A DNA stretch of 64,000 nt from an uncultured Actinomycetes bacterium (GCA_903825305.1 CAIKAC010000013.1:124001-188000), one strand, 5' to 3'. Positions 1 to 8,584 are shown, numbered from the stretch's first letter. Program-made: numbers and translations. Notes: a model not told the origin generated them from the sequence alone.

Positions 1-1
1 A

Positions 2-382
2 CTGAGCGCGGAAAAGGTTCGAGAATTTCTCCGGCTCAACCAAAGCACCCTGAGTCTTGAACAGCCCATTGGTGAAGGCGATTACTCGCTGTCGGACACC
101 ATCGAAGACATTGACGTCGATGGACCCGAGGAAGAAGCGGCGAAGCATTTGCTCGAAGAGACCCTCCACGGCGTCTTGGGGGATCTCGATGAGCGCGAAC
201 GCATGGTGGTCGCCATGCGCTTTGGCCTCGGTGGCGCCAAGGCGGCCACGCTGGAAGAAGTGGGCAAAGAATTTGGCATTACTCGGGAGCGAGTGCGCCA
301 GATTGAGGCCAAGACCATGGCCAAATTACGCCGCCCTGAGAATGCTGCGGCCTTGCGAGCATTTCTTGGCGTGGCTGATTAA
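2..382 (+). CDS. rpoD: RNA polymerase primary sigma factor, C-terminal part (partial)
   Basis: The frame is open from base 2 and gives 126 residues, so the 5' end lies outside the window. An N-terminal stretch with LSLEQPIGE looks like sigma region 3. It is followed by region 4, with VLGDLDERERMVVAMRFGL, the helix-turn-helix TLEEVGKEFGITRERVRQIE and the tail AKTMAKLRRPE, which are diagnostic of sigma-70 group 1/2 factors that contact the -35 element. The protein ends about 20 residues after the helix-turn-helix, as is normal. Whether this is the essential housekeeping factor or a group 2 paralogue cannot be decided without the missing regions 1 and 2. Confidence 0.93.
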   Translation: MSAEKVREFLRLNQSTLSLEQPIGEGDYSLSDTIEDIDVDGPEEEAAKHLLEETLHGVLGDLDERERMVVAMRFGLGGAKAATLEEVGKEFGITRERVRQIEAKTMAKLRRPENAAALRAFLGVAD

Positions 383-435
383 TTGGCCCGGCGCCGAGAC
401 CCCGGGGTGTGCCTGCTAGATTCAAGTCTCGTTAT

Positions 436-507
436 TCCGAGGTAGCTCAATGGCAGAGCACGCGACTGTTAATCGTGTGGTTGAGAGTTCGAGTCTCTCC
501 CTCGGAG
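436..507 (+). tRNA. tRNA-Asn (anticodon GTT)
   Basis: A 72-nt cloverleaf. The acceptor stem is TCCGAGG (436-442) with CCTCGGA (500-506) and discriminator G507. The D arm is GCTC/GAGC, the anticodon stem is CGCGA/TCGTG with loop CTGTTAA and GTT at 468-470, and the T arm is GAGAG-TTCGAGT-CTCTC. No CCA is encoded. An antisense reading frame across it gives a peptide typical of false ORFs over tRNAs. Confidence 0.95.
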
Positions 508-550
508 CGCAGTATTGATGGTCCTGAGGGACCATTGCCGGAGGGGGACT

Positions 551-811
551 ATGGCTGAGACTGACGACAAACGTTGGTTTACCCGATCGGAAACCTTTCC
601 CGGGCTTCGCATCCTCACCTGGCAAGGCAAAGTCGCATTTTGGCTCTACGCATTTTTGGTCGTGGTCGCCATTGCGATTTATGTCGGCTCCAACCTCGGA
701 CTCATGGTCTTTGTTGTGGCCTTTTACACGGCGGTCTTTTTCGGCATCGTCCTCGTCAAGTCCGACATCAGGCCGCCAGAGCCGCCCTCACATGACGATG
801 GAGAGCGCTAG
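551..811 (+). CDS. Small two-helix membrane protein
   Basis: An 86-residue protein with a hydrophilic N-terminus (MAETDDKRWF), two adjacent hydrophobic segments at about residues 28-46 and 48-67, and a proline-rich acidic tail (PPEPPSHDDGER). The ATG at 551 is chosen because GGAGGGGG precedes it at good spacing. An upstream in-frame ATG at 515 lies in the tRNA trailer and lacks a ribosome site. I do not recognise a family. It is convergent with the next gene and overlaps its 3' end by 4 bases. Confidence 0.6.
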   Translation: MAETDDKRWFTRSETFPGLRILTWQGKVAFWLYAFLVVVAIAIYVGSNLGLMVFVVAFYTAVFFGIVLVKSDIRPPEPPSHDDGER

Positions 812-1893
812 CAGCCAGTTCCGCTCAGGATGATAGGCTGCGCGGTTACCCTGCCGTGTGAAAGGCCTGGAGTGCCTACCGAACAGGTCCAGGCGTTGGG
901 TTGTGCCATCACACTAAAGAAGTCTCGTTGGGAACTGGTGAAATACTGAGCGGGATCGTGGTGGAAGCCGGGAAGTTCAAATGAATAGCTCGGACGGCGT
1001 TGGTGCATCGGAGATGAAAACAGACCGATACTCGGCCAATCTGGATTGATGTCAAGCTGCATGCCCGTCACAATGCCAGCCGCGATTTCCGCCTGGGCGA
1101 GCTGCGAGGGCAAGGTTCCATTCATCGTCGCCACGTAGATCACGTTGCCTTTGGCATCCAGGCCGAGCCCCGAACGGGGCTGGGCTCCAATAGATGCCAG
1201 CGTGGCTCCCCAGTTGCCCCAAGCAGGGTTTGCTGCCAGAGCCGTGAGTTTGGCGCCGGCCACCAAGAGAGGAAGGTTCTGACGGCATGAAATTGCAGCG
1301 AATTTCTTGGTGGGCAACCCAGCCCCCCAGGCAGCAATTTTGAGTTGCCCAAGGTTATTGATGCACGCGGTGGCCATTCCGGGAACCATCGCCTCTAAGA
1401 CTTGGCCGTCCATGATGACGCCACCAGCGTTGGCGTTGGCTTTAAAACCACCGTTGAATGCTGCGAGGACACCGACGCGCAATTCTCCATCAGAGAGTTG
1501 CGGCTTGGCGTCGGCAGGCACATTGGTGGCGGATCCCGGGGGATCAATGGTGCCACCGTGGAGGTGAAAGGCCACCGTTCGGCTCCGAAAGCGAACCGCC
1601 GTAAAGCTGATACCCGGGTACACAATGGTCTGGCGATCCACCATGACGCCACGGGCCGATCGGGCGACCACCTTCCACCCACGTTGGGGCAGCTCAAGAG
1701 GCTGGGGTGCGATGGTCGTGGAAGTCGTGGATGAACCCGTTGGAATGGTGCTCGACGGACTTGAGGTAGTTGGCTGAGAACTCGAGGGACTCGCAGCTCG
1801 CACGGTTGCATCAGCTGAGTCCATGGTGCTGACTAGGGCCAGCGAGGAACTCGCTACGACGAGCGTGGCGAGGGTTGTTAGCAACTTCTTCAT
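808..1893 (-). CDS. Secreted phosphodiester-glycosidase-like (NAGPA/DUF2233) protein
   Basis: A 361-residue exported protein. The N-terminus MKKLLTTLATLVVASSSLAL is a signal peptide, followed by a low-complexity Ser/Thr/Pro linker (about residues 35-65). The folded part carries GVLAAFNGGFK, GGVIMDG, RSGLGLDAKGNVIYVATMNG and MQLDINPDWPS. These match the pattern of the NAGPA/DUF2233 phosphodiester glycosidase family (uncovering enzyme and exopolysaccharide-related proteins). The start at 1893 is chosen for the signal peptide; an in-frame start 25 codons upstream would bury it. Cysteines near residues 205, 230, 340 and the C-terminus could form disulfides. The substrate is unknown. The gene is divergent from the pst operon, so phosphate control is possible but unproven. 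Confidence 0.7.
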   Translation of the reverse strand: MKKLLTTLATLVVASSSLALVSTMDSADATVRAASPSSSQPTTSSPSSTIPTGSSTTSTTIAPQPLELPQRGWKVVARSARGVMVDRQTIVYPGISFTAVRFRSRTVAFHLHGGTIDPPGSATNVPADAKPQLSDGELRVGVLAAFNGGFKANANAGGVIMDGQVLEAMVPGMATACINNLGQLKIAAWGAGLPTKKFAAISCRQNLPLLVAGAKLTALAANPAWGNWGATLASIGAQPRSGLGLDAKGNVIYVATMNGTLPSQLAQAEIAAGIVTGMQLDINPDWPSIGLFSSPMHQRRPSYSFELPGFHHDPAQYFTSSQRDFFSVMAQPNAWTCSVGTPGLSHGRVTAQPIILSGTGC

Positions 1894-2249
1894 TGGAAAT
1901 CCAATCGTGGTGGAGGCGAGGCAACCGTCAAGGGTAGTGGTGCCCGCCAGGCCAGCGATGTCGCCCATGATCGGCAGGGGGCGCTCTTGGATCGACCTCT
2001 CGTCTCGACCTCAATTTGCGGACCAAAGAGACGCGGAGTTTTTACTTAGCCCGGTTGATGAAATCAAAAGTGCTGCAATTTAGGGATTCCTGTGAATTCT
2101 GTGGCGATCCTGTGCAGAGGCTTAATCCGTAGAAATTGCACGCAAAGTTTACTTATAAATGCCAGATGGGTTACCGAGATCATCCAAAGATAAAAATTCT
2201 TGTGGCTACGGTGCTCAGTGGAGTCCCCCAACGAAAGGAAAACCCTTCC
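1894..2249. other. Divergent intergenic region upstream of pstS
   Basis: 356 bases between the glycosidase-like gene (-) and pstS (+), with no convincing gene. It is AT-richer than its surroundings. It holds three CTGTG repeats (2088-2114), an AT-rich TTATAAAT at 2153-2160 that could be a -10 element for pstS, and the pstS ribosome site AAAGGAAAA (about 2234-2242). Confidence 0.5.
2088..2114 (+). promoter_or_regulatory. Pho-box-like CTGTG repeats upstream of pstS
   Basis: CTGTG occurs at 2090-2094, 2099-2103 and 2110-2114. The last two are spaced 11 bp with a 6-bp gap, the geometry of the CTGTN6CTGT Pho box in Proteobacteria and of PhoP direct repeats generally. The match is partial, and the site lies about 40 bp upstream of the best -10 candidate, which is further than usual. 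The assignment is tentative and comes mainly from the context of a phosphate transporter. Confidence 0.3.
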
Positions 2250-3455
2250 ATGAGCATTTCCCAGAAGCTCTCTCGAGGCCTCGTGCTCTCGGGAGCGGCA
2301 TTGGCCGTTTCAGCTGCACTAGTCATCCCGGCTGGTGCATCGACCAACGGTATTTTGAGCCACGACTTGTCATCAGGTGCCGGGACTGTCACCTCGGCAG
2401 GTTCAACCTTTGACGCCCCATTGCTCAACGTTGCCGAGCCTGCATACGCATCACGCAACTCGCACGCGACCATTGCTGCCTATGGCGGCGGTGGCTCAGG
2501 AGCTGGAGAGACCGCAGTAGTTACGGGAACCGCAGAACTTGGCTTCTCGGACGTACCGCTTCGTCAAATTGACCTCGCGGCGAAGGCTGGCAACGGCTGG
2601 GATCAAAACATTGGTGACTTTGTGCAGGTCCCTGTTGCCCTTGGTGGCGTGGCCATTGTCTTCAATGACACGGCGATCTCACAGTCGATCTACTACAAGA
2701 AGAGCGGTTTGGTCCTGACCTCAGCCATCTTGGCCAAGATCTACAAGGGTCAAATCACCAAGTGGAACGACCCCGCTATCTGCACCGTCAACCCCGTGTG
2801 GGTGGTCAAGCACAGCTGCAAGTTGCCCAATGCCAGCCTGACCGCTGTTGCTCGAAGCGACTCTTCGGGTACGACCTTCGCGTTCACGAACTTCTTGAAC
2901 AACGCGCAGCCCACCTTGTGGAGCACGCAGCCGAGCAAGGTCAGCATTGCCGGTAATGGCATCTTGGGTGCGGCCGGTAACGGTGGCGTTGCTCAGACCA
3001 TTGGCTCCGAATCAGGCACCATTGGTTATCTCGAGTACAGCTACATCGCTTTGGGCAACCACTTGAGCATGGCCAAGTTGGTCAACCAGGCTGGCAAAGT
3101 CGTCAAGTGCAACACCACCACGGTGGCCGCTGCAGCTGCTCACAAGGGTGCGGTTGCTCCTGACAACCAGACGTGGAAGTTCTCCATCGTGAACCAAGGC
3201 GGCGCCAACTCATGGCCGATTTCGACCTACTCGTGGGCCATCATCAAGAAGCACCAGAGCAACGCTGCAAACGGCACGGTTGCTGTGAAGTTCCTTGACT
3301 GGCTCAGCCACACTGCCCCCAAGGGAGCCGCAGCCTACGGTCAGGACTACGCCGCCCAAGAAGGCTACGTGGCGCTGCCCGCCAACGTTCAGGCTTTGGC
3401 CCGTACCAACTTGCTCCAGGTTGTTAATGGCAGCAACCAGCGACTCCTCAACTAA
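2250..3455 (+). CDS. pstS: Phosphate ABC transporter substrate-binding protein PstS
   Basis: A 401-residue periplasmic-type binding protein that captures phosphate for PstCAB. The N-terminus MSISQKLSRGLVLSGAALAV...PAGA-ST is a Sec signal. The PstS hallmarks are GSTFDAPLLNVAEPAY, YGGGGSGAGE, LGFSDVPL, IYKGQITKWNDPAI and ARSDSSGTTFAF, the last being the Ser-Gly-Thr phosphate-binding loop. The ATG at 2250 is chosen because AAAGGAAAA precedes it and it opens the signal peptide. The lipobox cysteine usual for Gram-positive PstS is absent: cleavage is predicted after AGA with no Cys. This is the first gene of pstSCAB, probably induced under phosphate limitation. Confidence 0.95.
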   Translation: MSISQKLSRGLVLSGAALAVSAALVIPAGASTNGILSHDLSSGAGTVTSAGSTFDAPLLNVAEPAYASRNSHATIAAYGGGGSGAGETAVVTGTAELGFSDVPLRQIDLAAKAGNGWDQNIGDFVQVPVALGGVAIVFNDTAISQSIYYKKSGLVLTSAILAKIYKGQITKWNDPAICTVNPVWVVKHSCKLPNASLTAVARSDSSGTTFAFTNFLNNAQPTLWSTQPSKVSIAGNGILGAAGNGGVAQTIGSESGTIGYLEYSYIALGNHLSMAKLVNQAGKVVKCNTTTVAAAAAHKGAVAPDNQTWKFSIVNQGGANSWPISTYSWAIIKKHQSNAANGTVAVKFLDWLSHTAPKGAAAYGQDYAAQEGYVALPANVQALARTNLLQVVNGSNQRLLN

Positions 3456-3484
3456 GCGTCGCTGAGGAGACTCGGAACAAGACG

Positions 3485-4450
3485 ATGATTGACCTAGTCA
3501 ACGAATCGAAGTTCAACCGTCGAGACTTGGCCTTGGGGGATTCCCCCAAGGCCAAGTCCGATTGGCCATTCAAGCTCGTAGTCCGAGGAATCTCGGTGCT
3601 TTTTGCGTTGGTCATCATCTTGTTCGTGTGGAGCATCATCCACCAATCACTGCCAACGTGGAAATCCCAAGGCTTGGGATTTCTTACCAATACCAGCTGG
3701 GCGCCTGGATTAAATCAGTTCGGTGCGGCTCCGTTGATTCTCGGAACGCTCATCACGGCATTCATCGCGTTGCTCATTGCCGTACCCATTGGTTTGGGCA
3801 CGGCCCTCGTTATTACCTTCTTGCTACCGGCAAGAATTCGCACCGTCATGACCAGTCTGGTCGAATTGCTCGCCGCCATTCCCTCGGTGGTCTACGGGCT
3901 CTGGGGGCTCATTGTCCTCGTGCCTCTCTTTTCCAACACTATTGAACCCGCCTTACAGTCATGGACTGGTGGCATCGGAATCTTTTCGGGTGCCACGCAA
4001 GGTCTCGGACTCCTGCTTGCTGGCATCGTCTTGGCCGTCATGGTGCTGCCCACCATCGTGGCTATCTCGCGAGATGTGATTGCAGCTGTTCCGAGCGAAT
4101 TGATTGAAGGCGGCCTTTCGCTTGGCGCTACGCGCTCGCAGGTTTTAACCAAGGTGGTGTTGCCCGCTGCCAAAACCGGCATCTTGGGTGCCATTTCGCT
4201 CGGAGCAGGCCGAGCTCTCGGAGAAACGATTGCCGTGGCGATGGTGATTGGCTCAAGCCCCGAGATGCCGCACTCCCTCTTTTCTGTTGGTGCAACGCTG
4301 GCTTCCATTATCGCCACGCAATTCATCGATGCCTCAGCACCACAATTGGCAGCCTTGGGTGCCTGCGCGCTGATTCTGATGGTCTTTACGGCTTCGGTGA
4401 ATGCAGTGGCTCGGTCCTTGGTGCGCCGCACCGCCACGGTGGGTGCATAA
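3485..4450 (+). CDS. pstC: Phosphate ABC transporter permease PstC
   Basis: A 321-residue inner-membrane permease with about six transmembrane helices. The first helix (about residues 31-55) is followed by the long external loop typical of PstC, then LITAFIALLIAVPIG. The EAA-type loop is LIEGGLSLGATRSQVLTKVVLPAAKTGI, read in two parts. Together with PstA it forms the phosphate channel energised by PstB. It lies 29 bp after pstS; a GAGGAG lies a little far upstream of the ATG. Codons 14-25 contain a perfect 16-bp inverted repeat (separate entry), which may lower expression relative to pstS. Confidence 0.95.
   Translation: MIDLVNESKFNRRDLALGDSPKAKSDWPFKLVVRGISVLFALVIILFVWSIIHQSLPTWKSQGLGFLTNTSWAPGLNQFGAAPLILGTLITAFIALLIAVPIGLGTALVITFLLPARIRTVMTSLVELLAAIPSVVYGLWGLIVLVPLFSNTIEPALQSWTGGIGIFSGATQGLGLLLAGIVLAVMVLPTIVAISRDVIAAVPSELIEGGLSLGATRSQVLTKVVLPAAKTGILGAISLGAGRALGETIAVAMVIGSSPEMPHSLFSVGATLASIIATQFIDASAPQLAALGACALILMVFTASVNAVARSLVRRTATVGA
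3524..3558 (+). repeat. Perfect 16-bp inverted repeat with 3-nt loop in pstC
   Basis: GACTTGGCCTTGGGGG (3524-3539), loop ATT, then its exact reverse complement (3543-3558). The hairpin lies wholly within codons 14-25 of pstC and encodes DLALGDSPKAKS. The antisense strand encodes nearly the same peptide. A stem this long and GC-rich just after pstS would be very stable in mRNA. It could act as a 3' stabiliser of pstS message or as an attenuator ahead of the permease genes. There is no U-tract, so it is not a standard intrinsic terminator. Confidence 0.9.
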
Positions 4451-4452
4451 CC

Positions 4453-5376
4453 ATGACTGATCTCTTGCAGCTTCCTCCCGATCCCATTTACGACCGGCGC
4501 CGGACAATTCAGTCCATGGCTTCAGCATCGATGGGGCGTCGAAAGATGCGCAATCAGGTTTTCACGGGTCTCATCGTGAGTTGCCTAGTTATTGCTCTCA
4601 TTCCTTTGTTCTTTGTCATCCTGGCGATCATTGAGAAGGGAATCGCAGCCATCTCGTGGGGATTCATCTCAAAGACTCCGGTGCAGCCCACCATCTTTGA
4701 TCAGAACAACATCGGCGGTGTCGGCAATGCCATTGTTGGCACGCTTATCATCGTCGGCCTCGCAGCCTTGATTGCGGTGCCAGTTGGGATCATCGTCAGC
4801 ATCTATCTGGCTGAATCCGATAATAAGGTTGCCAACCTTTTCCGCGCAGCTATCGAAATCTTGACGGGCCTGCCCTCAATTTTGCTTGGTGTGTTCGCGT
4901 ACTCCTACATTGTGCTCAAGACTCACACCTATTCAGGTTGGGCCGGGTCGTTCGCGCTCGCGGTGCTGATGATCCCTGTGATCACGAAGGCCTCAGAGAA
5001 CGCGATTCGTAGTGTGCCGGCCACCTTGACTGAGGCCGGATTGTCACTTGGCGCCCGCTCCTCGACGGTGGTGCGAAAGGTCGTAGTTCCAGCCGCCGCT
5101 CCCGGCATCATCACAGGGGTGCTCCTCGCCCTCGCACGGGCCATTGGGGAGACCGCACCGATCTTGTTGGTTATTGGTGCATCACTTAACTACGAAGTGA
5201 ATCCTTTGAACCCCATGCCTGCATTGCCGACCACCATTTACAACTACGCAGGATCGGCGTATGCCAGTCAGCGCACGGCCGCTTGGGGTGTTGCCTTCAT
5301 CCTGGTCGTGCTGGTGTTGATTTTGAGTTTGGGTAGTCGATTTATTGCTGCCCGCATGAGGAGAGAGCGTCACTAA
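4453..5376 (+). CDS. pstA: Phosphate ABC transporter permease PstA
   Basis: A 307-residue second permease of the phosphate transporter. An N-terminal cytosolic tail of about 35 residues precedes a helix with [16 protein letters not shown]. The PstA signatures include [31 protein letters not shown] and the coupling loop [20 protein letters not shown]. It starts 2 bases after the pstC stop and ends in a TAATG overlap with pstB, indicating translational coupling. Confidence 0.95.
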   Translation: MTDLLQLPPDPIYDRRRTIQSMASASMGRRKMRNQVFTGLIVSCLVIALIPLFFVILAIIEKGIAAISWGFISKTPVQPTIFDQNNIGGVGNAIVGTLIIVGLAALIAVPVGIIVSIYLAESDNKVANLFRAAIEILTGLPSILLGVFAYSYIVLKTHTYSGWAGSFALAVLMIPVITKASENAIRSVPATLTEAGLSLGARSSTVVRKVVVPAAAPGIITGVLLALARAIGETAPILLVIGASLNYEVNPLNPMPALPTTIYNYAGSAYASQRTAAWGVAFILVVLVLILSLGSRFIAARMRRERH

Positions 5377-6221
5377 TGGAGGACCCAATGGAGAAGCTTG
5401 AAGTGGTAACAGAGTCAGAGACCCAAGGGTCTGCAGCGGCAGTTGCCCTAGCGCCAGCGATGCGCTTGCAAGACGTTGCAGTGTCATTCAACGGTCGAAC
5501 TGCAGTTCGAGACGTGACCTTTGATGTCGCGACCAACAAGGTCACGGCCATGATTGGACCATCGGGTTCAGGAAAAACCACCTTGCTGCGTTCACTGAAT
5601 CGCCTGCACGACTTGACCAAGGGCGCTGAGGTCACCGGCAAGATTTTGCTTGGCAATACCGACATTTACTCGGGAGGTATCCCGACGACTTTGCTCCGGT
5701 CACGCATCGGTATGGTGTTCCAACGTCCGAACCCTTTCCCAACGATGTCTATTTACGACAACGTCGTCTCAGGTTTGCGCTTTAACGGTATCAAGAAGAA
5801 AGCACTTCTCGATGAAGCAGCCGAGTCAGCACTCATTTCCGCGGCGCTCTGGGACAGCGTGTCATCTCGAATGAAGGCCCATGCCTCAACGCTTTCTGGG
5901 GGAGAGCAACAGCGTTTGTGCATTGCGCGAGCCCTCGCCGTGGAGCCTGAGATCTTGCTGATGGACGAACCGACGTCTTCGCTCGATCCCATTTCAACGC
6001 AGCGCATCGAAGAGCTCATGAGCGAGCTCAAGAATCGCGTCACCATTATTATCGTGACCCACAACATGCAACAGGCCGCTCGAGTCTCTGATGACTGCGC
6101 GTTCTTGCTGATGGGTGAAGACCGAGCTGGTGAACTCATTGAGTTTGCCCCAACTAAGAAACTGTTCTCCGAGCCGGCGGATCCTCGAACTTTGGAGTAC
6201 ATCGAAGGTCGATTCGGCTGA
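5376..6221 (+). CDS. pstB: Phosphate ABC transporter ATPase PstB
   Basis: A 281-residue ATPase that powers PstCA. Walker A is GPSGSGKTT, the Q-loop is [18 protein letters not shown] (typical of PstB), the signature motif is [16 protein letters not shown], Walker B is [13 protein letters not shown] and the switch His is in VTHNMQQA. The ATG at 5376 overlaps the pstA stop. A second ATG at 5388, with GGAGG just ahead, is an equally good start (277 residues). No phoU follows, although pst operons often end with it. Confidence 0.95.
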   Translation: MEDPMEKLEVVTESETQGSAAAVALAPAMRLQDVAVSFNGRTAVRDVTFDVATNKVTAMIGPSGSGKTTLLRSLNRLHDLTKGAEVTGKILLGNTDIYSGGIPTTLLRSRIGMVFQRPNPFPTMSIYDNVVSGLRFNGIKKKALLDEAAESALISAALWDSVSSRMKAHASTLSGGEQQRLCIARALAVEPEILLMDEPTSSLDPISTQRIEELMSELKNRVTIIIVTHNMQQAARVSDDCAFLLMGEDRAGELIEFAPTKKLFSEPADPRTLEYIEGRFG

Positions 6222-6288
6222 TACCCGAAGTCGCGATGGCGTCGGTGTGAAATTGTTCTGACTGTCCAGCGGCAGGCAGAATAGATCC

Positions 6289-6888
6289 ATGGCATCTCAC
6301 AACCAGGGGTTCACCTCGGCGCTGCAGCTACAAAAGTTGGCGCAGATGGACAAACGGGCGCAACACCTAGCAATCATCAAGACCGCTGGGCTCGTGGTGA
6401 TTGCTTGGGTCGTCATCTTTCTCGCTTATTTCATGATTCCCGTTCAGTCGATTACTGGGGTCAATCCGGTATTGCGCTTCGTGTTGGGCACTGCGCTTGT
6501 GATCGCGGTGTTGATGTGGCAGATCTATCGAATTCGAAACTCCAAATTGCCTGAATTGAGGGCGGCTGAAGCCGTAGGCGTGCTGATCCCACTCTTTCTC
6601 ATCGTGTTTGCGACGATCTACCTTTCGATATCGGTGGCGAACCGTCACGCGCTCACTCAGCCGCTTGATCATGTGGCGGCCATCTACTTTGCAATCACCA
6701 TCTTCTCGACTGTGGGGTTTGGTGACATCACGGCAGTATCTAATCCGGCCCGCCTGCTTGTCAGTCTCCAAATGATTCTTGATCTAGTCCTACTCGCCAC
6801 CATCGTCAAAGTGCTCTTTGGCGTGGCGAGAAATGTCTCAAAGCAAGATGGCCAAGCGGAACCTGGCCTCAGTGACTTGCTCTCGTAG
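6289..6888 (+). CDS. Two-pore-domain-type ion channel (Ion_trans_2)
   Basis: A 199-residue membrane protein with four hydrophobic segments, at about residues 30-50, 60-80, 95-118 and 155-180. Between the last two sits a pore helix with selectivity filter STVGFGDITA, matching the TVGFGD of potassium-channel pores. Such small channels probably work as tetramers. There is no RCK/TrkA-N domain, so no obvious ligand gating. The first 25 residues form a cytosolic amphipathic stretch. It lies 67 bp after pstB on the same strand but is unlikely to be part of the transporter. Confidence 0.75.
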   Translation: MASHNQGFTSALQLQKLAQMDKRAQHLAIIKTAGLVVIAWVVIFLAYFMIPVQSITGVNPVLRFVLGTALVIAVLMWQIYRIRNSKLPELRAAEAVGVLIPLFLIVFATIYLSISVANRHALTQPLDHVAAIYFAITIFSTVGFGDITAVSNPARLLVSLQMILDLVLLATIVKVLFGVARNVSKQDGQAEPGLSDLLS

Positions 6889-6943
6889 AACGAAAGTGGA
6901 AGATGGGCGAAGTTCAGATCGGACTGATCTCTGCCGCGACTGA

Positions 6944-6959
6944 AGGGTTCGCGAACCTT
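6944..6959. terminator. Possible hairpin between convergent genes
   Basis: The 12-bp palindrome GGTTCGCGAACC (6946-6957), flanked by further weak pairs, sits in the 161-bp gap between the channel gene (+) and the next gene (-). The position suits a bidirectional terminator, but no T-tract follows. Confidence 0.3.
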
Positions 6960-7049
6960 GATGTCAATGAACACATGCTGAGACCCCTCTGTTAATTACC
7001 CGCTGACGTCACCGAGCACGCTAATGAGAGCTCGCGTGATGGGTCGCGG

Positions 7050-8279
7050 TCAGCCTTTCTGCCCGTTAATGTCTACTTGAAAATAGATATTCGAATTTAG
7101 GCTGTACTGGTTCGACGACGGGGGTTGAGTGCAAGAAGAACCCTGTGTGCTTTCGCAAAGCGAAATACTCTCTGACTTTGAACCGAGGGGACACACACCA
7201 TTTTGAACACAGGGATTGATATTTCCCGGACAGATGGGCAGTGTCGCGGGGTCAAGATTAGGAATGTAGGTCTGATCGCCTGGCGTCATCGCGATTTGCA
7301 CAATCGTTGAGCTGTAGATGTCTTGTGTTTGGGAGTCCATCCCATCAATGATGAATTCGCATGTAGACGCTTGATTGCAAAAGGCTTGCTGTTGCAAGGT
7401 CTGTTTTTCGATGACGATAGGCGCGGCGTTGGTTGCACAACTGGTGGTGGCACTTCCCGATGAGGTCATCATTGCCACTTCGAATGATGGGTTTGGCATT
7501 GTTGATGAGATGGGAGTCGGGCACGTGATTTGAAGTTGAAACGCGGAGCCGGTATCGGTAACCACAACCTGGATTTCAGATTGGAATTGGATTTCATTGA
7601 AATATTCGATGTTTTGCTCATCTTGTGGAGAATTTTGACAAGAGCTGTATCCAGGAGTTGAGGTCAAGGTGGTTGTGGCGCTGGTGACAATGTCTCCCGG
7701 CGTGATGGTCGATGATGACGGAGCCGCGGCCAATGTTGCATGACCCTCAAAACTCGTCAGTGTTGCGGGGGTGGCGTTGCGCACGAGCGACGATGTTGAA
7801 GCCTTGCTCGACACGCGAGGATTGCCAATCCACACCGCGGCTCTCACTTGGTATGTTCCCGGTGTCGTCGGGGCACACGCGCTGAGGTTGTGAACGTCAG
7901 TTGTTTCAGATCCGCTACTGAGCAGCACTCTCTTGTGTACCCACCACAAGCCAACCTTCCCGTTTTTCGACACGGAGCGATACTGGACCTCAGCAATCAT
8001 GGGCTTAGTTCGAAGTCCCGGGTGGGTGACGAGTTGCAGGTGATACGGAGCGCCTCCTGCGAACTTGGGATGGGCCACTGAGGAGGCAAGTTTGATGCGG
8101 ACGCAATCATCGCCAGGCTGATTATCTCCACTCCCATCGCAATAGGCAGGTGACTGGTGAACGGACACGATGGCTTTTGATGAATTTGAACCTGCCAAAT
8201 GGGCGACCAGCAGGGCCCCAATCGCAATGAGTACCAGGGCTGTGATCCCGCCGAAAAGCAGGGATTGTTTCTTTGTCAC
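7050..8279 (-). CDS. Membrane-anchored secreted protein of unknown function
   Basis: A 409-residue protein. The GTG at 8279 is chosen because GAGGAGCC precedes it and it yields a clean anchor: TKKQ, then SLLFGGITALVLIAIGALLV. The rest is predicted extracytoplasmic, rich in Ser, Thr, Gln and Asn, with many scattered cysteines (for example SACAPTTPG, CPTPISS, SCATNAAP, FCNQASTCEF) that suggest disulfides. A central segment resembles a beta-sandwich, but I recognise no family. Base composition is visibly more AT-rich than neighbouring genes, which may indicate recent acquisition or relaxed constraint. Confidence 0.55.
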   Translation of the reverse strand: MTKKQSLLFGGITALVLIAIGALLVAHLAGSNSSKAIVSVHQSPAYCDGSGDNQPGDDCVRIKLASSVAHPKFAGGAPYHLQLVTHPGLRTKPMIAEVQYRSVSKNGKVGLWWVHKRVLLSSGSETTDVHNLSACAPTTPGTYQVRAAVWIGNPRVSSKASTSSLVRNATPATLTSFEGHATLAAAPSSSTITPGDIVTSATTTLTSTPGYSSCQNSPQDEQNIEYFNEIQFQSEIQVVVTDTGSAFQLQITCPTPISSTMPNPSFEVAMMTSSGSATTSCATNAAPIVIEKQTLQQQAFCNQASTCEFIIDGMDSQTQDIYSSTIVQIAMTPGDQTYIPNLDPATLPICPGNINPCVQNGVCPLGSKSESISLCESTQGSSCTQPPSSNQYSLNSNIYFQVDINGQKG

Positions 8280-8584
8280 GGGCTCCTCGTTTGCGATCTG
8301 AGCATTGATGCAGGCAATTGCCCACCACATGGCTACATGGAATTTCAAGATCAAATCTAGCCATGGCGTCTACGGACATGTGAGGCGTGACCTTTCGCTG
8401 ATCTTGAGAATGGTTTTTTACTGCTAGCGGTCCATCCAGCGCCAAGGCAGCGCCAAACACTGAGAGGGGCGAAGTAGGCTGGAGGGTGATCTACCGCCTT
8501 GTCGCAAGGCATCTCCGGCGCACGAAACTCGCCAAGGGTGCAAGGGGTGCAGGTGGATCAAAGGTGCCTTGGAAACAAGGACGA
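8280..8584. other. Intergenic region before the CAT tRNA
   Basis: 305 bases with no supported gene. It contains the ribosome site of the leftward gene at its left edge, a small perfect hairpin GCCTTG-TCG-CAAGGC (8496-8510) and a second small one, CCTTG-GAAA-CAAGG, about 10 bp before the tRNA. No clear promoter hexamers were found. Confidence 0.4.

Noticed and set aside
422-625. Minus-strand frame with RERLELSTTRL peptide
   Set aside because: It is antisense of tRNA-Asn and the small membrane protein gene, with no ribosome site.
3448-3690. Minus-strand frame with DLALGESPKAKS, nearly the same peptide as PstC
   Set aside because: The similarity arises from the palindrome itself. The frame is antisense to pstS/pstC and has no start signals.
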